Source of the DNA: Siphlonurus alternatus
Taxonomy: Eukaryota; Arthropoda; Insecta; Ephemeroptera; Siphlonuridae
DNA: 64,000 nt
Assembly (NCBI GenBank): GCA_949825025.1
Contig: OX463780.1
Location: forward strand, 28,672,118 to 28,736,117
Direction of reading: 5' to 3'
This document shows, piece by piece, positions 39,177-51,672 of the stretch. The position numbers and the translations under genes were made by a program. Below the pieces are notes generated by a model. The model worked only from the letters and a program-made list of their open reading frames with translations. It had not been told where the DNA came from and did not search any database. The stretch's first letter is position 1. Each line of letters opens with the position of its first letter.

Positions 39177-39921
39177 TTAATACTGCCATCAGGAGTAGCC
39201 GGATAATACGGGAGTTTCATTTGTTTGATTTATATATTGATATATGCAATGTTATTCAAATTATTATTTATTTAGAAACAGCAACAACCATGGCACTAAT
39301 GCCACTAATTTTATATGAAACAATAATGATTAAATCACTTTTAAAAATTCAAATAAATTTCAGAAACCTTACTAACAAATTAAGCAGAAATCTTACAGTA
39401 TTGTAAGCTCTTTGGCTATATTTTAGCAGGGAAAACTAAATGTTGTTGATTTAAAATAGGGGGAATCTAAAATGACGCGTTGTGGTATTTTACGTGAATA
39501 AATATTTATCAACGTCGATCTCTTCTTTGATTCCTGCTCACACAAATTAAGTCAACAACTCGCTGGTATGCAGGCAGGCAGTTGGCGTTCTCAACCTCTT
39601 TGTAAGCGTTATCTTTGCTTAAGTTTTGCAAATTCCTTGCTAATGGAGTTCGAACACTTCTACCTCATTTAAGTCAATATTTTATAATAGCTCATTTTGC
39701 TTACAATTAGTGATAACAAAAACAATGTGAGTCATAGTTATTTCAGCTGTTGAATTTTAAACTGAAAGAATATTTTCTATAAAACTAATTGTTCTAATTA
39801 AATATAAAAAAAACATAGAATTATAAATTTAAAATATATTCTGGTAAAAACCCACATAAAAAGTCTCAGCTGCGATGGAAAAGGATGATGTAATAATATA
39901 CTGAATATTTATTTGTTTAAT

Positions 39922-40554
39922 TCACTCTTTGGATTTCTACCTTTGCCGGTGTTCAATGTAATCCTTCTGTATTTAGTATATTGCGATAATCACTTACTTG
40001 GTTAGTATTCGTGCACGCCACAATCACTTAAATTACACACCACGACGCTTCGAGAGTCAATTCCTGAGTCTCAGATCACCTGAGGAAGAGAGCCGTTGAC
40101 TCTCGAAACGTCGTGAAGTATATTATTCAACGATTAATCTCGGTTACTGCTGGAGTCAAAGAATATTTTCCTGCAAAGGAATCAAATGAAATAAATTTTA
40201 AATCGTCGAGAATGTTCTAAAACTTAATCGCTTATGGTTTGAACACATTTGGTCTTGCAGTTTTCTTACCACAGCTCCATTTCCGGTTTCCGTCCATAAG
40301 GCCAATGTTAAACTTCTACCTCAGTTTTCACAAAACTGATAACACAGATTCACTTCAAAAATTGTATGCCACCTATTGATGGTGAGTTCTAAGTCTTCTG
40401 CAAGTCTTGTTGCATTCAGGCGCGCCTATTGCGAGATATCAATCTACTGAGATTCATCCTTAAGTGATAGTGGTGTGCACGAACACTAGTGATTATCGCA
40501 ATATACTACATAAATACCGAACACCGGCAAAGGTAAAAATCCGGAAAGTGATCG
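39922..40554. mobile_element. Penelope-like repeat bounded by inverted arms
   Basis: Inverted arms of about 75 bases (39922-39994 and 40478-40554; for example CTTTGCCGGTGTTC versus GAACACCGGCAAAG, and ATTGCGATAATCACT versus AGTGATTATCGCAAT) enclose a hammerhead-like motif (40076-40116) and a roughly 325-base repeat also found at 17545-17875. Minimal hammerhead motifs in terminal repeats are known from Penelope-like retroelements, which is the basis of the call. No reverse transcriptase is present, so this would be a solo or truncated copy. Confidence 0.5.
40076..40116 (+). ncRNA. Minimal hammerhead-ribozyme-like motif
   Basis: CTGAGGA (fits CUGANGA) at 40080-40086, a GAGAG/CTCTC hairpin as helix II, GAAAC at 40105-40109, then GTC. 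TCAC before the core pairs with GTGA after it as helix I. Helix III is only the self-complementary ACGT, as in dimer-type hammerheads of Penelope-like elements. One extra A lies between CTGAGGA and helix II, so activity is uncertain. Confidence 0.45.
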
Positions 40555-41270
40555 AATTATAAATATTCACTCAGTACGAATGTACCCTTTACACGTAAAA
40601 GTTATTTACCAATAATAATAAAATATACATATTTATGACTTTTTGACAATCTTATTGTTCATTATGCCATCAGTCGCACATGCACTTATTTTCACTCTTG
40701 CATAAGTGGTGTACCGTATGTTATCTTCAATTTAGATAAATCAAATAGAATTTAAAGTATAAATTATAGCGTGACATTTTCATATGTTTTTTTCCTTATA
40801 AATATATAATTTATTAAATTTATTTAGTTATCATTAAGTACATAAATGATTAAATTGTACATTATAATTTCGTAACCTCACACCATACTAGTATTGATTT
40901 ATTTAATTGCTAAACTCTAGTTATAATCTTATATAAAAAAATCATAGCTAATAAGAAACACTTATGATTATACTGATATGCTGACTGTGATAAGAAAGTG
41001 GCAATGTACAATCATTGCACGAGAAAGTACGTAGCAATCTGTCTTATATAGTTGTTATCTGCTATACTTCTGATGATAATTAGTGCACTTGATCGTTCCC
41101 CAGAATTCAAGAACAATTACCCAGATTACCAGGTAATGAATGACATTATTATTGTTGTATTGTATTAAAGGGCTCGAGGGTAAAACAAGCAAACTATGAA
41201 ATATCAAATCAATGGGAAAAAGTAATTGATAGGTTCTTATTATTTTTTTCACATGATAATTATTGCTCCT

Positions 41271-42112
41271 AATGGGGTACTGACCAAAAAAAGTTGCAAG
41301 TTTTTGTCAATATTTCAAAAGGCACGAGAATTTCATGAAGAACAAGCCCTATTACAGCATTCTACGACAATTTCCTGATTTTATATGAATTTTTGAAACC
41401 GCTCAAAAATGACGTCATAGCATTGAATCTTAAATGGGAAAATAGATCAGTTAACATTGCCAAATCTCAAACTTAATATTGAAATATAACCAAAACTTCA
41501 TTTGCAAGGTTTTTAGGTGCTAGAATCACGATAATGAAGGTTTCAAATTCCTACCTCAATAACTTTTCATTTTAGCAATGTTAAGGGTAAGGTAACGCCA
41601 CCAATGTTAAAAAAAAAACCTTTCACAAAAATTCTGAAAAAAATTTAAAATGTTCTCCTCTACACCCCCTATCATTAGCTAAAATATCAGGTACACAAAT
41701 ACGATCTAGTTTTTGAGTTATGAATTTTTAAAGTTGACCAATTTAACATGGGAGTTTCATTTCTCCATGTTAAAGTAGTCAACTTTAAAAATTTATAACT
41801 CAAAAACTAGATCGTATTTGTATACCTGATATTTTAGGTACTGATAGGGGGTATAGAGGAGAACATTTTAATTTTTTTTCAGAATTTTTGTGAGAGGAAT
41901 TTTTTTTAACATTGGTGGCGTTACCTTACCCTTAATTAACTTATGCATTTTTCCATTTAAGATTCAATGGTATGACGTCATCAAAAAAAGTTTTAAAAAT
42001 TCATATAAAATCAGCAAATTGTCGAAGAATGCTCTAATAGGGCTCGTTCTTCATAGAATTCAGAGTACTTTTTATTAGTATTGCTAACTCAAATACCGGC
42101 CAGTACCCCATT
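41271..42112. mobile_element. 842-bp imperfect palindrome enclosing a TTAA element
   Basis: The outer ends AATGGGGTACTG and CAGTACCCCATT are inverted. Arms also pair around the CATTGAATCTTAAATGG and TGACGTCAT blocks. The inner 41581-41935 segment is a separate fold-back element. The left arm is longer than the right by about 130 bases. Confidence 0.78.
41581..41935. mobile_element. TTAA-bounded fold-back element, copy 1
   Basis: Bounded by TTAA at both ends, with inverted termini GGGTAAGGTAACGCCACC / GGTGGCGTTACCTTACCC and a loop around GAGTTTCATTTCTCCATG. It shares the blocks TTCTCCTCTACA and AAAATATCAGGTACACAAAT with 62418-62825. The TTAA target suggests a piggyBac-type non-autonomous element. 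Confidence 0.78.
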
Positions 42113-42818
42113 TGAGACTTTTGCGAAAGCAATATTTTGACCATAACATCTGAAAGATAAATTATTTCAGTAAATAAAACACTTCATCGCAATTCTATTT
42201 TGTACTCGCTCGATCACTGTGCAGCTCTGTACTCTGGAATAAACAAGTCGTTATCGTCAATAATAGAAGCTCTATAGATGCTTACTTGAATATTGCTGCT
42301 AGCTCGTCATCCTTCTGAAAAAATCCGAGTAAAAAAACAAACCATAGATTCATATTATATAAATTTATTTATTTATTTATATAATTTTTCTAAAGCCCTT
42401 TTGTTAAAGCTTTTCTTTGTATAGAATTATACATTATATGAATACATACATCATAAACCGTATAAACTGGATTTTGTGAGAGAAAATTCAACCAATTCAA
42501 AATAAAGTTTTTTTTTTTTGTTTTTTTTTTTTTTTTTTTTTTAGGAAAAAGTTGTATTGTTCAATCATTATATTTATTATAAAAATTTAAAATTTGATTG
42601 TTTGATTGACAGCTAGATTAAACTATTTTTTTATCAAATCAAAAATTTCTATGAACTTACAGGTTTAATAAACAATACAACAATTGATAAGTTAAAACAA
42701 AAGATTTTGATACAGTAACCTATATACTAGTTAATTAATGTAGTTGAAGAGCATAGTTAATAAAAGTTGCATATCAGAGCTAATTTAACTTTGACTTGTC
42801 ACTTTAGTTCGCGGTCAG

Positions 42819-42857
42819 GTTATCAGTGGAGACATTGGAGACTGTTGCACTGATAAC
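42819..42857 (+). promoter_or_regulatory. Inverted pair of GATA-factor motifs upstream of CLCA
   Basis: GTTATCAGTG (42819-42828) and CACTGATAAC (42848-42857) are perfect inverted copies 19 bases apart, each holding an extended GATA site (ACTGATAA). A further AGATAA is at 42870-42875. GATA factors drive gut and blood-cell genes in many invertebrates, so gut or haemocyte expression is a reasonable inference. Confidence 0.4.
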
Positions 42858-42863
42858 AAAGTG

Positions 42864-42870
42864 TATATAA
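42864..42870 (+). promoter_or_regulatory. TATA-like box of CLCA
   Basis: TATATAA lies 64 bases before the CLCA start codon, in a short GC-richer promoter region. A TCAGT initiator-like motif lies at 42887-42891, which would place the TATA box about 25 bases upstream, slightly close. A start site near 42895 is equally possible. Confidence 0.4.
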
Positions 42871-42927
42871 GATAAAAAATTAGGCATCAGTTGCGGCGTG
42901 ACGGCAACGAGGAAGCTCGCACCAGCG

Positions 42928-43107
42928 ATGCTCGTCTGGACTAGAGGACCCTTGTTGGTCCTGATCGCCCTGGCGGCAGGGGTCAATGCCCTTGAGATTG
43001 AACCTGAGACGGGGGCTTACAGCGGCCTCGTGGTGGCCATCAGTGAGACGGCCCTTCCTGGGGGTGCTACCCTGGAGGAGCAGGAAAAGGTGGTGCAAGA
43101 CGTGAAG
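42928..43107 (+). CDS. CLCA: CLCA exon 1 (signal peptide)
   Basis: It encodes residues 1-60 and ends in phase 0 at donor GTGAGA. The ATG at 42928 is chosen because it is the first ATG of the open frame (the frame also opens upstream, but without ATG) and the peptide begins with a typical signal sequence (MLVWTRGPLLVLIALAAG, cleavage expected after VNA21). The next residues, GLVVAISETALPG, match the first strand of CLCA N-terminal domains. Confidence 0.9.
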
Positions 43108-46100
43108 GTGAGAGGGGGTGATCACCCTTATTTAAGGGTGAAGAATATCAAGTAAAGGGTTAGTAAAGAAATACTAAATAAATGCATTCAATTCTCGTGC
43201 GATCAGTATAATTCCCATGGTTAAAAAAAAAAGTTCAATGTATCTTACAATTTTGCTTACGCAGTAGTTGTGCAATTTAATTATATATCTCGCTTCGTTA
43301 AAAAATGTAATAAAAATCAGTAAAAAAAAAAAAAAAAAAAAAGAATGGAGGCAATTAATTTTCTACGATCTTAAATACCTTAATTATTGAATAGAAGTTT
43401 CTAGGATCAATATTTTGTTAAATTTCTTACTAAGCAAACGTAGGTCATCTGCAGTAAAACAAATGAACTAATTTTGTCTCAATATTACAACAGTTTTTTT
43501 AATGTACTCATGATTACAGCCAATGTTTAAAAAATATTCATGATATCTCGTTCAGAGTTTCAAGATGAGGAAAAGCTTCTCAATAATTGCAGAGAAAATA
43601 TTGCGGATTAAATTGACGGTGGTGCCATCTATTGGCTAGCTAGTTTTTTAAAACTCTGGTTATTTTTGGCAGGCGTTGCTACAGTTGACGTCAGAAGCAA
43701 TCTTCGAGGCGACTGAAGAACGCGTGTACCTGGGTAGTGCTGTACTGCTGGTACCGCGCTCATGGTCCTACCCTGGGGTGATTGAGCTCCAGGAAAGGTC
43801 AGTTACTGCTGCCTACATCCCACCTTATAGGTCACAACATCGCGTTGTAACAGCTGATTTAAAATATATTGAAAACGTTTCTGTTTATTGAAAATAAATA
43901 TATCTTTATTTCAAATCAATTTTCTAAAGCAGTTATTATTATAATACTCGATCGATACACTAGTTATTTAGAATTTTCCTTACAAGAAAATTTGATCTCC
44001 ATACAAACAAGTGGAGTTGATTTTTTTTTTTTTTTTTTTTTTTGTAAGGCCAAATCCTATGCAATTAATGAAATTATTGTATCTTGTAATACCGGCTTCT
44101 CTAAATAATTCTAACCTTAATTTTCAGTCTGCTCAAGTCAATTCATGATATTCATATTAACTCTGATATGGTGCCGTTGCTGCACCAATGGTGCGAATGG
44201 AAGTTTAATACCGCATTATTATTATTTTACCATGCATGCATGGACTAAAAATGAAACGAAATGAAATGTAGGGTAGCTTTTTTGTGCAACATTGTTGTAA
44301 TTCTTTATACGTGATTTCTTTTCAACCATTATTCAATTAGTTACATAACTTACATGCCATTACAGAGTGCCAAGTATGGCAAGTATTGTGTTATTCGTGA
44401 TTTTATTAATAGAAACAAAAGTTCTAAATAGATTATTAACCAACATTGCATCACTGCAGTGGTGATTAAAAGATTAAAAAATATTAATTAATTAACAGCA
44501 TAATCTACAAAATATATTGATTATATCTACATACAAAAATTATTCACAATACACTGGCAGTATAAAATCTATATTATAGTTTGTGTAGTTTGTGTACGGA
44601 GAGTTAGAGTTGCATAAGACCAAAGAATTAATTCTTTCATAAAACGATGCTTAGAAAAGTGCATGACACACTCTTTTTCCAATTAACTCTTCATCGATAT
44701 TATATAATCGTTTTCTCCAAACCTAATCCTATATGTATTTACAGTTCTGTATTGCCAATGATGTAGTGCTAAAATTTTCAGTAGGGGTACTGTAATGACA
44801 TATAATATTATACTACTTATAACTTACCTTGATAATTAACTGCAAATTAAACAGCGAGTTCCGCTGTAAAAGTTCCCTCAAACCCAGGGCATTGAATAAC
44901 TTGTGATTCATTTTGACCCTGGCTAGGTACTCAGATGCTCACATACGCGTGGATGGAGCCAACCCTGCACATGGTGACCTACCGTATACGTTGCAGCCTC
45001 ACCCTTGCGGGGTGCAGGGTCGCTACATCCACGTGACCCCCGCTTTTGTAGCCGGGGATGCTGAAGTGGAGGCGCGTACCGGACCCCCAGGTGAGTCTGC
45101 AGGTTGATTGTGCCACATGGAGCGTGTTCAAAAATGACTTTATATGAATGAAATATATGTTATTATAGAAATTTAGACTTGATCCTATATAAATTTGTTG
45201 TTTGGGCGAAGATAATTTGTTTGTAGCATTTGCAATAAATGTTAAAATTAACTTTAAAGAATTCAAATTAATCATTAAAGTAATCACATTAAGATTTATA
45301 CAATTTTTTGATAATCGAACAGTTAAAGGAAGGGATGAGCTTTTCTCCACTTCTTTAATATTTACTAAGAAAGTACACCTCGGGAAAGCGTGAATTTTAT
45401 CTCTGCCTAACTTGCTGTAGCTCCAATAGGGAAATAAATGCAGATTATCAATTTTAAGAAGAACAAACTTTCTGGACATCCCCCTATCTCTTAAAAAAAT
45501 TAAGTCCACATGCCCCGGTATAGCCTGCGTGCATATTCCTCAGAAACAAAGCAGTATTAGTAATAGAGTACGTGAGGTTCGATGGAGCTTATCACGTGAG
45601 AATTTTCAATTGCGCAATAATTAAGAAATCGGAAAATAAAATTGTATCTTCCGATCGTTTTTACAAAGTTCATGAATTTTAATAGTTTTTCTATATATAG
45701 ATTATTTTTTTATGTTTTGAAACCGTGAAAAAACAAAGGAAATTTCCTCATGAATTAAACAATTACATCTAAACCCATGATTCAAAAATGCTGAGAAAAC
45801 AATTTTATGTCAATGATTCAAACAATGTATCAAAAAAATAGCTGCTTTTATTGCTACTTCATAAAAAATAATTGCATATTTTGATATTAAATTTAATATT
45901 TATAATTTACTATGATATGTATTCTGTCTCATCGATATTATTTGCTATATACGAACATGCCATAAATTTTATCTATATAACAACCATAACTCATAAATTA
46001 TTGTTATGCATCCAGTATTTAATATAAGTTGCATATTTACACATATGCTACTGTCATGTATTTAATTCATAAAACATTTTTAATATTCAATATTGTCGAG

Positions 46101-49100
46101 TTTTTTTTTTTTTTTTTTTTACAATAAATAGTTTGTTTCAGTTTGTGAGCTTATCTGTGCATTATCGATTGCTTGAATGGTACAACGAGACATGATAATC
46201 AAGAATATTTAGAATAATTAATTAATCTACACTGCTTTGTTATCAAAAATTCCAGGTAAATTCTTTATTAATTCCTGATATGGTTTACATAACATCAATT
46301 AAAATTAACAATAGAAAGTATTTCCAGGAATAAATTATACTAAACAATGACAACAATTTTGATTAATATAATCAATATTTTAATAACCTTATTGTTTTAT
46401 AAAAACAATGAACCTACTTCTTAAAATAACAAAAAAAAAAAAAAAAAAAGATGGATATCAAATTATTTATAGTGTCGATCTCTTCTCCAAGTTAGTGTTT
46501 TATTGTGTATATTTATATGTTATTTTTTAATTGTAGGATAATAGGATACTTTGTAAATGCTTAGTTGATTCCAGAGTCTCACTAACTGACTAGCATGGCA
46601 AGCCTACTTGTACCAAAAAATGTAATAATGTTTTTATTATTACTAATATTCCCCCTACATTAATTTGTATGCATGTTAGGAATAATTTGAAATTCAAGCC
46701 TTTGTAAGATTACAATTATTTAATGAAAGGTTGTTTTCGAAACAATATTATAGCATTTATTTTCATTTTTCATTTGAAATTCTTCATAAAAATTATTATG
46801 CTGCAAAAACAAATATATTTTCTAAATTTAAATAAATAGAAATAGAGCATGTAGTATAAAAAAAGTTTAAAAAAAAATCCATGATAAATTAATAACATGT
46901 TGTATGTTGTATCGACTCTGAAATGTGAATTATCAATGATAATAATAAATTTATTGTTCCATTGTTAACAAGTCAAAGGTTTTTGTGATATTAATATCTT
47001 TTGAACGTCAATATTAAAAACACAATCACAGAAAAGTTTTAACAAAAAAATCATAAAATAAAACACAAATTGCTAACTTTTATTACCAATTTTATATCCT
47101 GTGTAATTAAATGTTACTGATGGTTTTATGTGTATCAAATGTCATACAACATGTTGTGTAGATTTGAATTTCATGATATTTAAAATTCAATATTGGTTTT
47201 GGTGAAGTATTTCCTTCTATTCTTGGAAAGCAATGTTAATTAAGTGTCTTTAATCCAAATTAATATCACAATGGTGGGGCCATTGTTAATTGTTTTCAAT
47301 TTTTTGTTTTTTAAAAAAATATCAATGTGTTACCAAAGAGAATACATTGTAAAGAGGTTGAATGTCCGTGTTAAATATTTTTCCTAGCATTTAACGTATA
47401 AAAACGTATAAACCAAAGAAAAGCTCTAGATGAAGTGAAAATGAGAACATATTATTTGGGCGTCCAGATGGTGACCGGCACGCCCCCAAATGCTTTTAAC
47501 TTGCAGCTGCAACGCTATCTAAACGCCCCTGCGCTGAAGCTTTGAAATAACACATTTTTTCGTACTCGCACTTCCTTCAAGATCTGCGATGTTTGAACAG
47601 AATTTTGTCCATAAGCGTTCTATATCTCTACACTATAAAATCTCTGGTGTTACTCAACACTCTACTCATCTATTGTATAGAAAAATACCAAAATTAGTAC
47701 AGATTTTAATAAATTAATTTTTTTCGTGGGAAAAGAATGCTGAATAATTGAAATTTTTAAGTTGAATATTTCAAAATAAAAAATAGACAATTTTTCACTG
47801 ATATATAATTTTTTTTATATTAAAATAAATTTCATGATGCCAGGAAAGTTTGCTATAATATTCAGATATGCTTACTTAGCTCTGGAGCTTCGAAATGTTT
47901 GTTTTTTCTAATTTTTCAATTAGAAAAGTGACATATTTTAATCAAAGAATGGCGATATAATTAGTAATATGCGGTATATATATATATAGACAAGCAAAAA
48001 GTAACAATAATGTTATTTTTATCATTAACTTCAAATACGTTATTCATTACTATTAAATGTGTAATGTGTTTTTCACTGTCTATTTATAAGAATTATAAGG
48101 TACAGGACCAATTAATGACGTTACAATACAACTTTTAAGCAACGATTTATATATATTTAGAGGAGAGCCGGAATAGAATTAATAATAATAACCAATAACC
48201 TTATTTTCCATATTATATAAAAATTAGGTCAATGAGGGTTTCCTGTATTTGCACACTGCAAGTTTTTAATTGTGATCAAAGTTAATAGAATGAATTTTGC
48301 TTAATTGCATTTTAAGATAATTTTCTCTGTAACCTAAATAATATCCTATCCTACAGGTCGGGCCATGGCTCACGAGTGGGCTCACTTCCGATGGGGTGTT
48401 CACGAGGAGTACGGCCACCCCGGCGACCCCCGCTACCCTTACTTCCACCTAGACCCTGAGGGCAGCTGGGTACCTACTGGAAGCAACACCTCAGCCCTGA
48501 CCGGCTCGCTTCTCACCACGTAAGTATATAACCGAATTTTAACTCAGTGACCTAGATTATAAACTTAGGGAAAGGAAATAATTCAGAGGCAGTTAATTAT
48601 AATTATACAGTATAGTACATACGTCCAATATATTCAGAAATGCATTGTGAATTAGTTTTTTTTTTTTTTTTTTTTGCACTGAATCTGCGTATCTAGTGAT
48701 ATATACTGAAATATTTTTAGTATACATTTTTTATCTTACAATTTGACCTATAATTTCCAGAATTTAATTTAAGAATTAATTTTGTTAATAAATTTTAAAT
48801 TGCAACTCTAAATGGAGCTACGTCGTAATTAAAATTATCTTATAATTTTCATGCTAGAAATGTTAAACACGATACTAAAGGTATCACAAGTAGATTCCAC
48901 GTGATCTCTCGCCAGTTCGCAGGAGGCTTGCACGTTCTCCAAGACGGGGGAGCCGTCCCTGGACTGCCGCTTCTTCCCCGACCTCAACAACTCGGCCTCT
49001 CTGATGCAATTCCACCACCTTGACACGGTAAGACCTTGCTGAGTGAGCAGGAGCACCGACCACATGGTCATTCATAAAGATTTAAGACTATGTTTGGGTT

Positions 49101-51582
49101 GGATGGAAGAGTGGGCCTAATGGCCTAAATCCCGCCCTCAATAAAGACGATTTTATTATTATTATTTATTATTATATTTAACCCACGAATCATTTAAGTT
49201 TTGATTTTTTTGTCCTTATAATAACTACCGAGACTTAATGATATCATGTGTTATAGGGCAGCGCCACGAGATCGTTGGGTTACCTACTTACAGGATAGCA
49301 CTCAGCTGTTAACCTCCCCTCCCTTCCCCTACTGTTGTCATACCGTACACTTAAAACCATTGAAAAAATAAAAATAAACAAGTTAGAAAAATTGACTTTG
49401 TTGACAGGTATAATTATTTAAGGACAGGAAAATGTAGTTTATGTATTCTTTATAAACCAGCAGATGATATGGAAACGATATAAGTGTAATAATTGCCGTA
49501 TATAATTTATAATTATTTTTTTTCTATATTTTCTCCCCTTACACGCTGCTGATGCAACACAACACTATTTGGCACGGCAGGCTCCTGTAAGGTATGCAAT
49601 ATATGCAATATGCGTTGCAGTGACATCACGTAGGCTTGGCCTATATATTAAAAGTTTTGTGAATGCCTCTTCACGATGCATTTTCAGTGTCCCCCGACGC
49701 TGATAAATAACAGTGAATTTAATGAATAACTTGAGAGCTTATTAATGTTTCCTTTAGTAATTGAGTCAATTACACAGACTATTTGTCTCATAGCTGTAAA
49801 AATAAATTAGCATGGACTTTCAACCGTACCAGATAAGATAAGGAAGGTGTTGAAGTTTCAATATTGAATTAAATATTTTTGACTAGAAGCTGTTAAAAAT
49901 TATAGACGAATAGAAAGCGAAAATAATGAATATATTTTGAAAAAGTTAAGGAGCTTTAATATAAATAATTTTTACACAGGATTCTGTAAAACTAAAAATC
50001 ATCGATGATTTGTCTATCTCTATTTAGTATGATGTAAATATACCTCTGAACATTACTTAAAATTATATATCCCATTAATTTGTAGTATGCAAAATAATTT
50101 AAATTTAAAACATATATTTATAAATTATTATAACTGATATGACTTTACAATCACACATGTCAAATATGTAATTTAATTAATCAATGAACTATAATATGTA
50201 TTAAATATTATACCTCTCCATTTTCTCTTTTTGCTTCTTCAATTTATAATTTATATTAATAATTACTTATATGTTCTATTGTTAAATGGAATGAACTTTA
50301 TTTTCTTGACTAAACGAAACATAATTATATAATATATATATATATATATATATGATATTTTTAATGAAATGTTCAGAATTTAAAATATGGCTTAAAAAAT
50401 GATTTGGCTAGTATGCTAAAAATTAACAGAATTTAAAAACCAAATCATTCACTACATTAAAATTATTTGTAATAAAAAAAACTGTTGATGTGTAAATATC
50501 ATAATTTTATATTGTTTTCAAAATAACTAAAGGACATAAAAATAAACTCGACAACATCACTCACGGTTGTATTGTTTCAATGTAATATTTAAAAGGCTAT
50601 AAAATTTGTTTTAAATTTTAAATATTATTATTATTACTATTATTTTTTTTTTGAAGTTCAAGTTGAAACTCATTAAAAACAAAAATGTTTCATATAATTT
50701 TTTACTGTAACAAAATGTAATTAATAAAGTGGCTATTTGATAAACAAATTATTGAAGAGCACTTACATTTTGTTGTCTGATGCATGGAGTTTAATGAACA
50801 CTGGCGATTTTGCTAATCCATGTAGCCACCATGTAAAACATCATAAAAGCACGTGTATATAATCCAAAGTACCTACCACGGTTATAAGCGGCTCATTCGC
50901 TCATCACACACAACACTATTAACAACACGCACGCATCAACAACTTTGTTACATAATCAGATTCCAATGTACAAAGCCCAAATTTTTACTTAAATTACATA
51001 AATGAAGATAAAAAAATAATAATTAATTTTAAAATAAACCCAAAATGATATTTTTAACAAAATATAAATATTGTAAAAAGTAAAAAGCCATTAATAAAAT
51101 AATTTTGAACTGGTACAATAATGTAAATAATTTTATATAAATATAGTTATAGAAAAACTTTTTATTTAGAAACAGGTATTTTTTCATCATTATTTAAAGG
51201 ATTGTATCATGTGATGTGTTTCTTAAATACACAAGAATTACCTGTTTTTTCTCACCTGCTGCCATTTCTCCAGCCTCTCCAGTTTTCTACAATGGCGAAC
51301 AACGACCAGCTCTCCCCCTCTAGGCAGGCGGCGGTCTGTGGATTGCGCAGTGCCTGGGAGGTGATATCCGAGCACCCGGACTTGCAGGTCCCCGAGGGTG
51401 GACTACGACCCCCACAAGCCGCCCCCAGCACCGTGACTTTCACTATGTCTCAACCTGCACTCAGCTCTGCAGGGGCGCTGTACCTCGTGCTTGATATCTC
51501 GTCAACCGATGACGAGCTGATAAATATGGTGAGCAGAATGTTGGATTTTAACTTGTAAAGCACAGAATTGTCTGAAATTGTG

Positions 51583-51672
<90 letters not shown>

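Larger units (their letters stand above)
43108..48356 (+). other. CLCA: CLCA introns 1-3 (565, 1,129 and 3,266 bp)
   Basis: AT-rich introns between exons 1-4. They contain poly-A and poly-T runs, a diverged MITE copy at 43950-44099, and a GC-richer patch at 47455-47600 in intron 3 with no open frame of note. Confidence 0.7.

Noticed and set aside
42898..42927. Upstream extension of the CLCA start
   Set aside because: The frame is open before 42928 but has no ATG, and the extension would bury the signal peptide.
44979..45509. A 176-codon minus-strand frame opposite CLCA exon 3
   Set aside because: It is partly the antisense of a well-supported exon and otherwise AT-rich, so it is a shadow.
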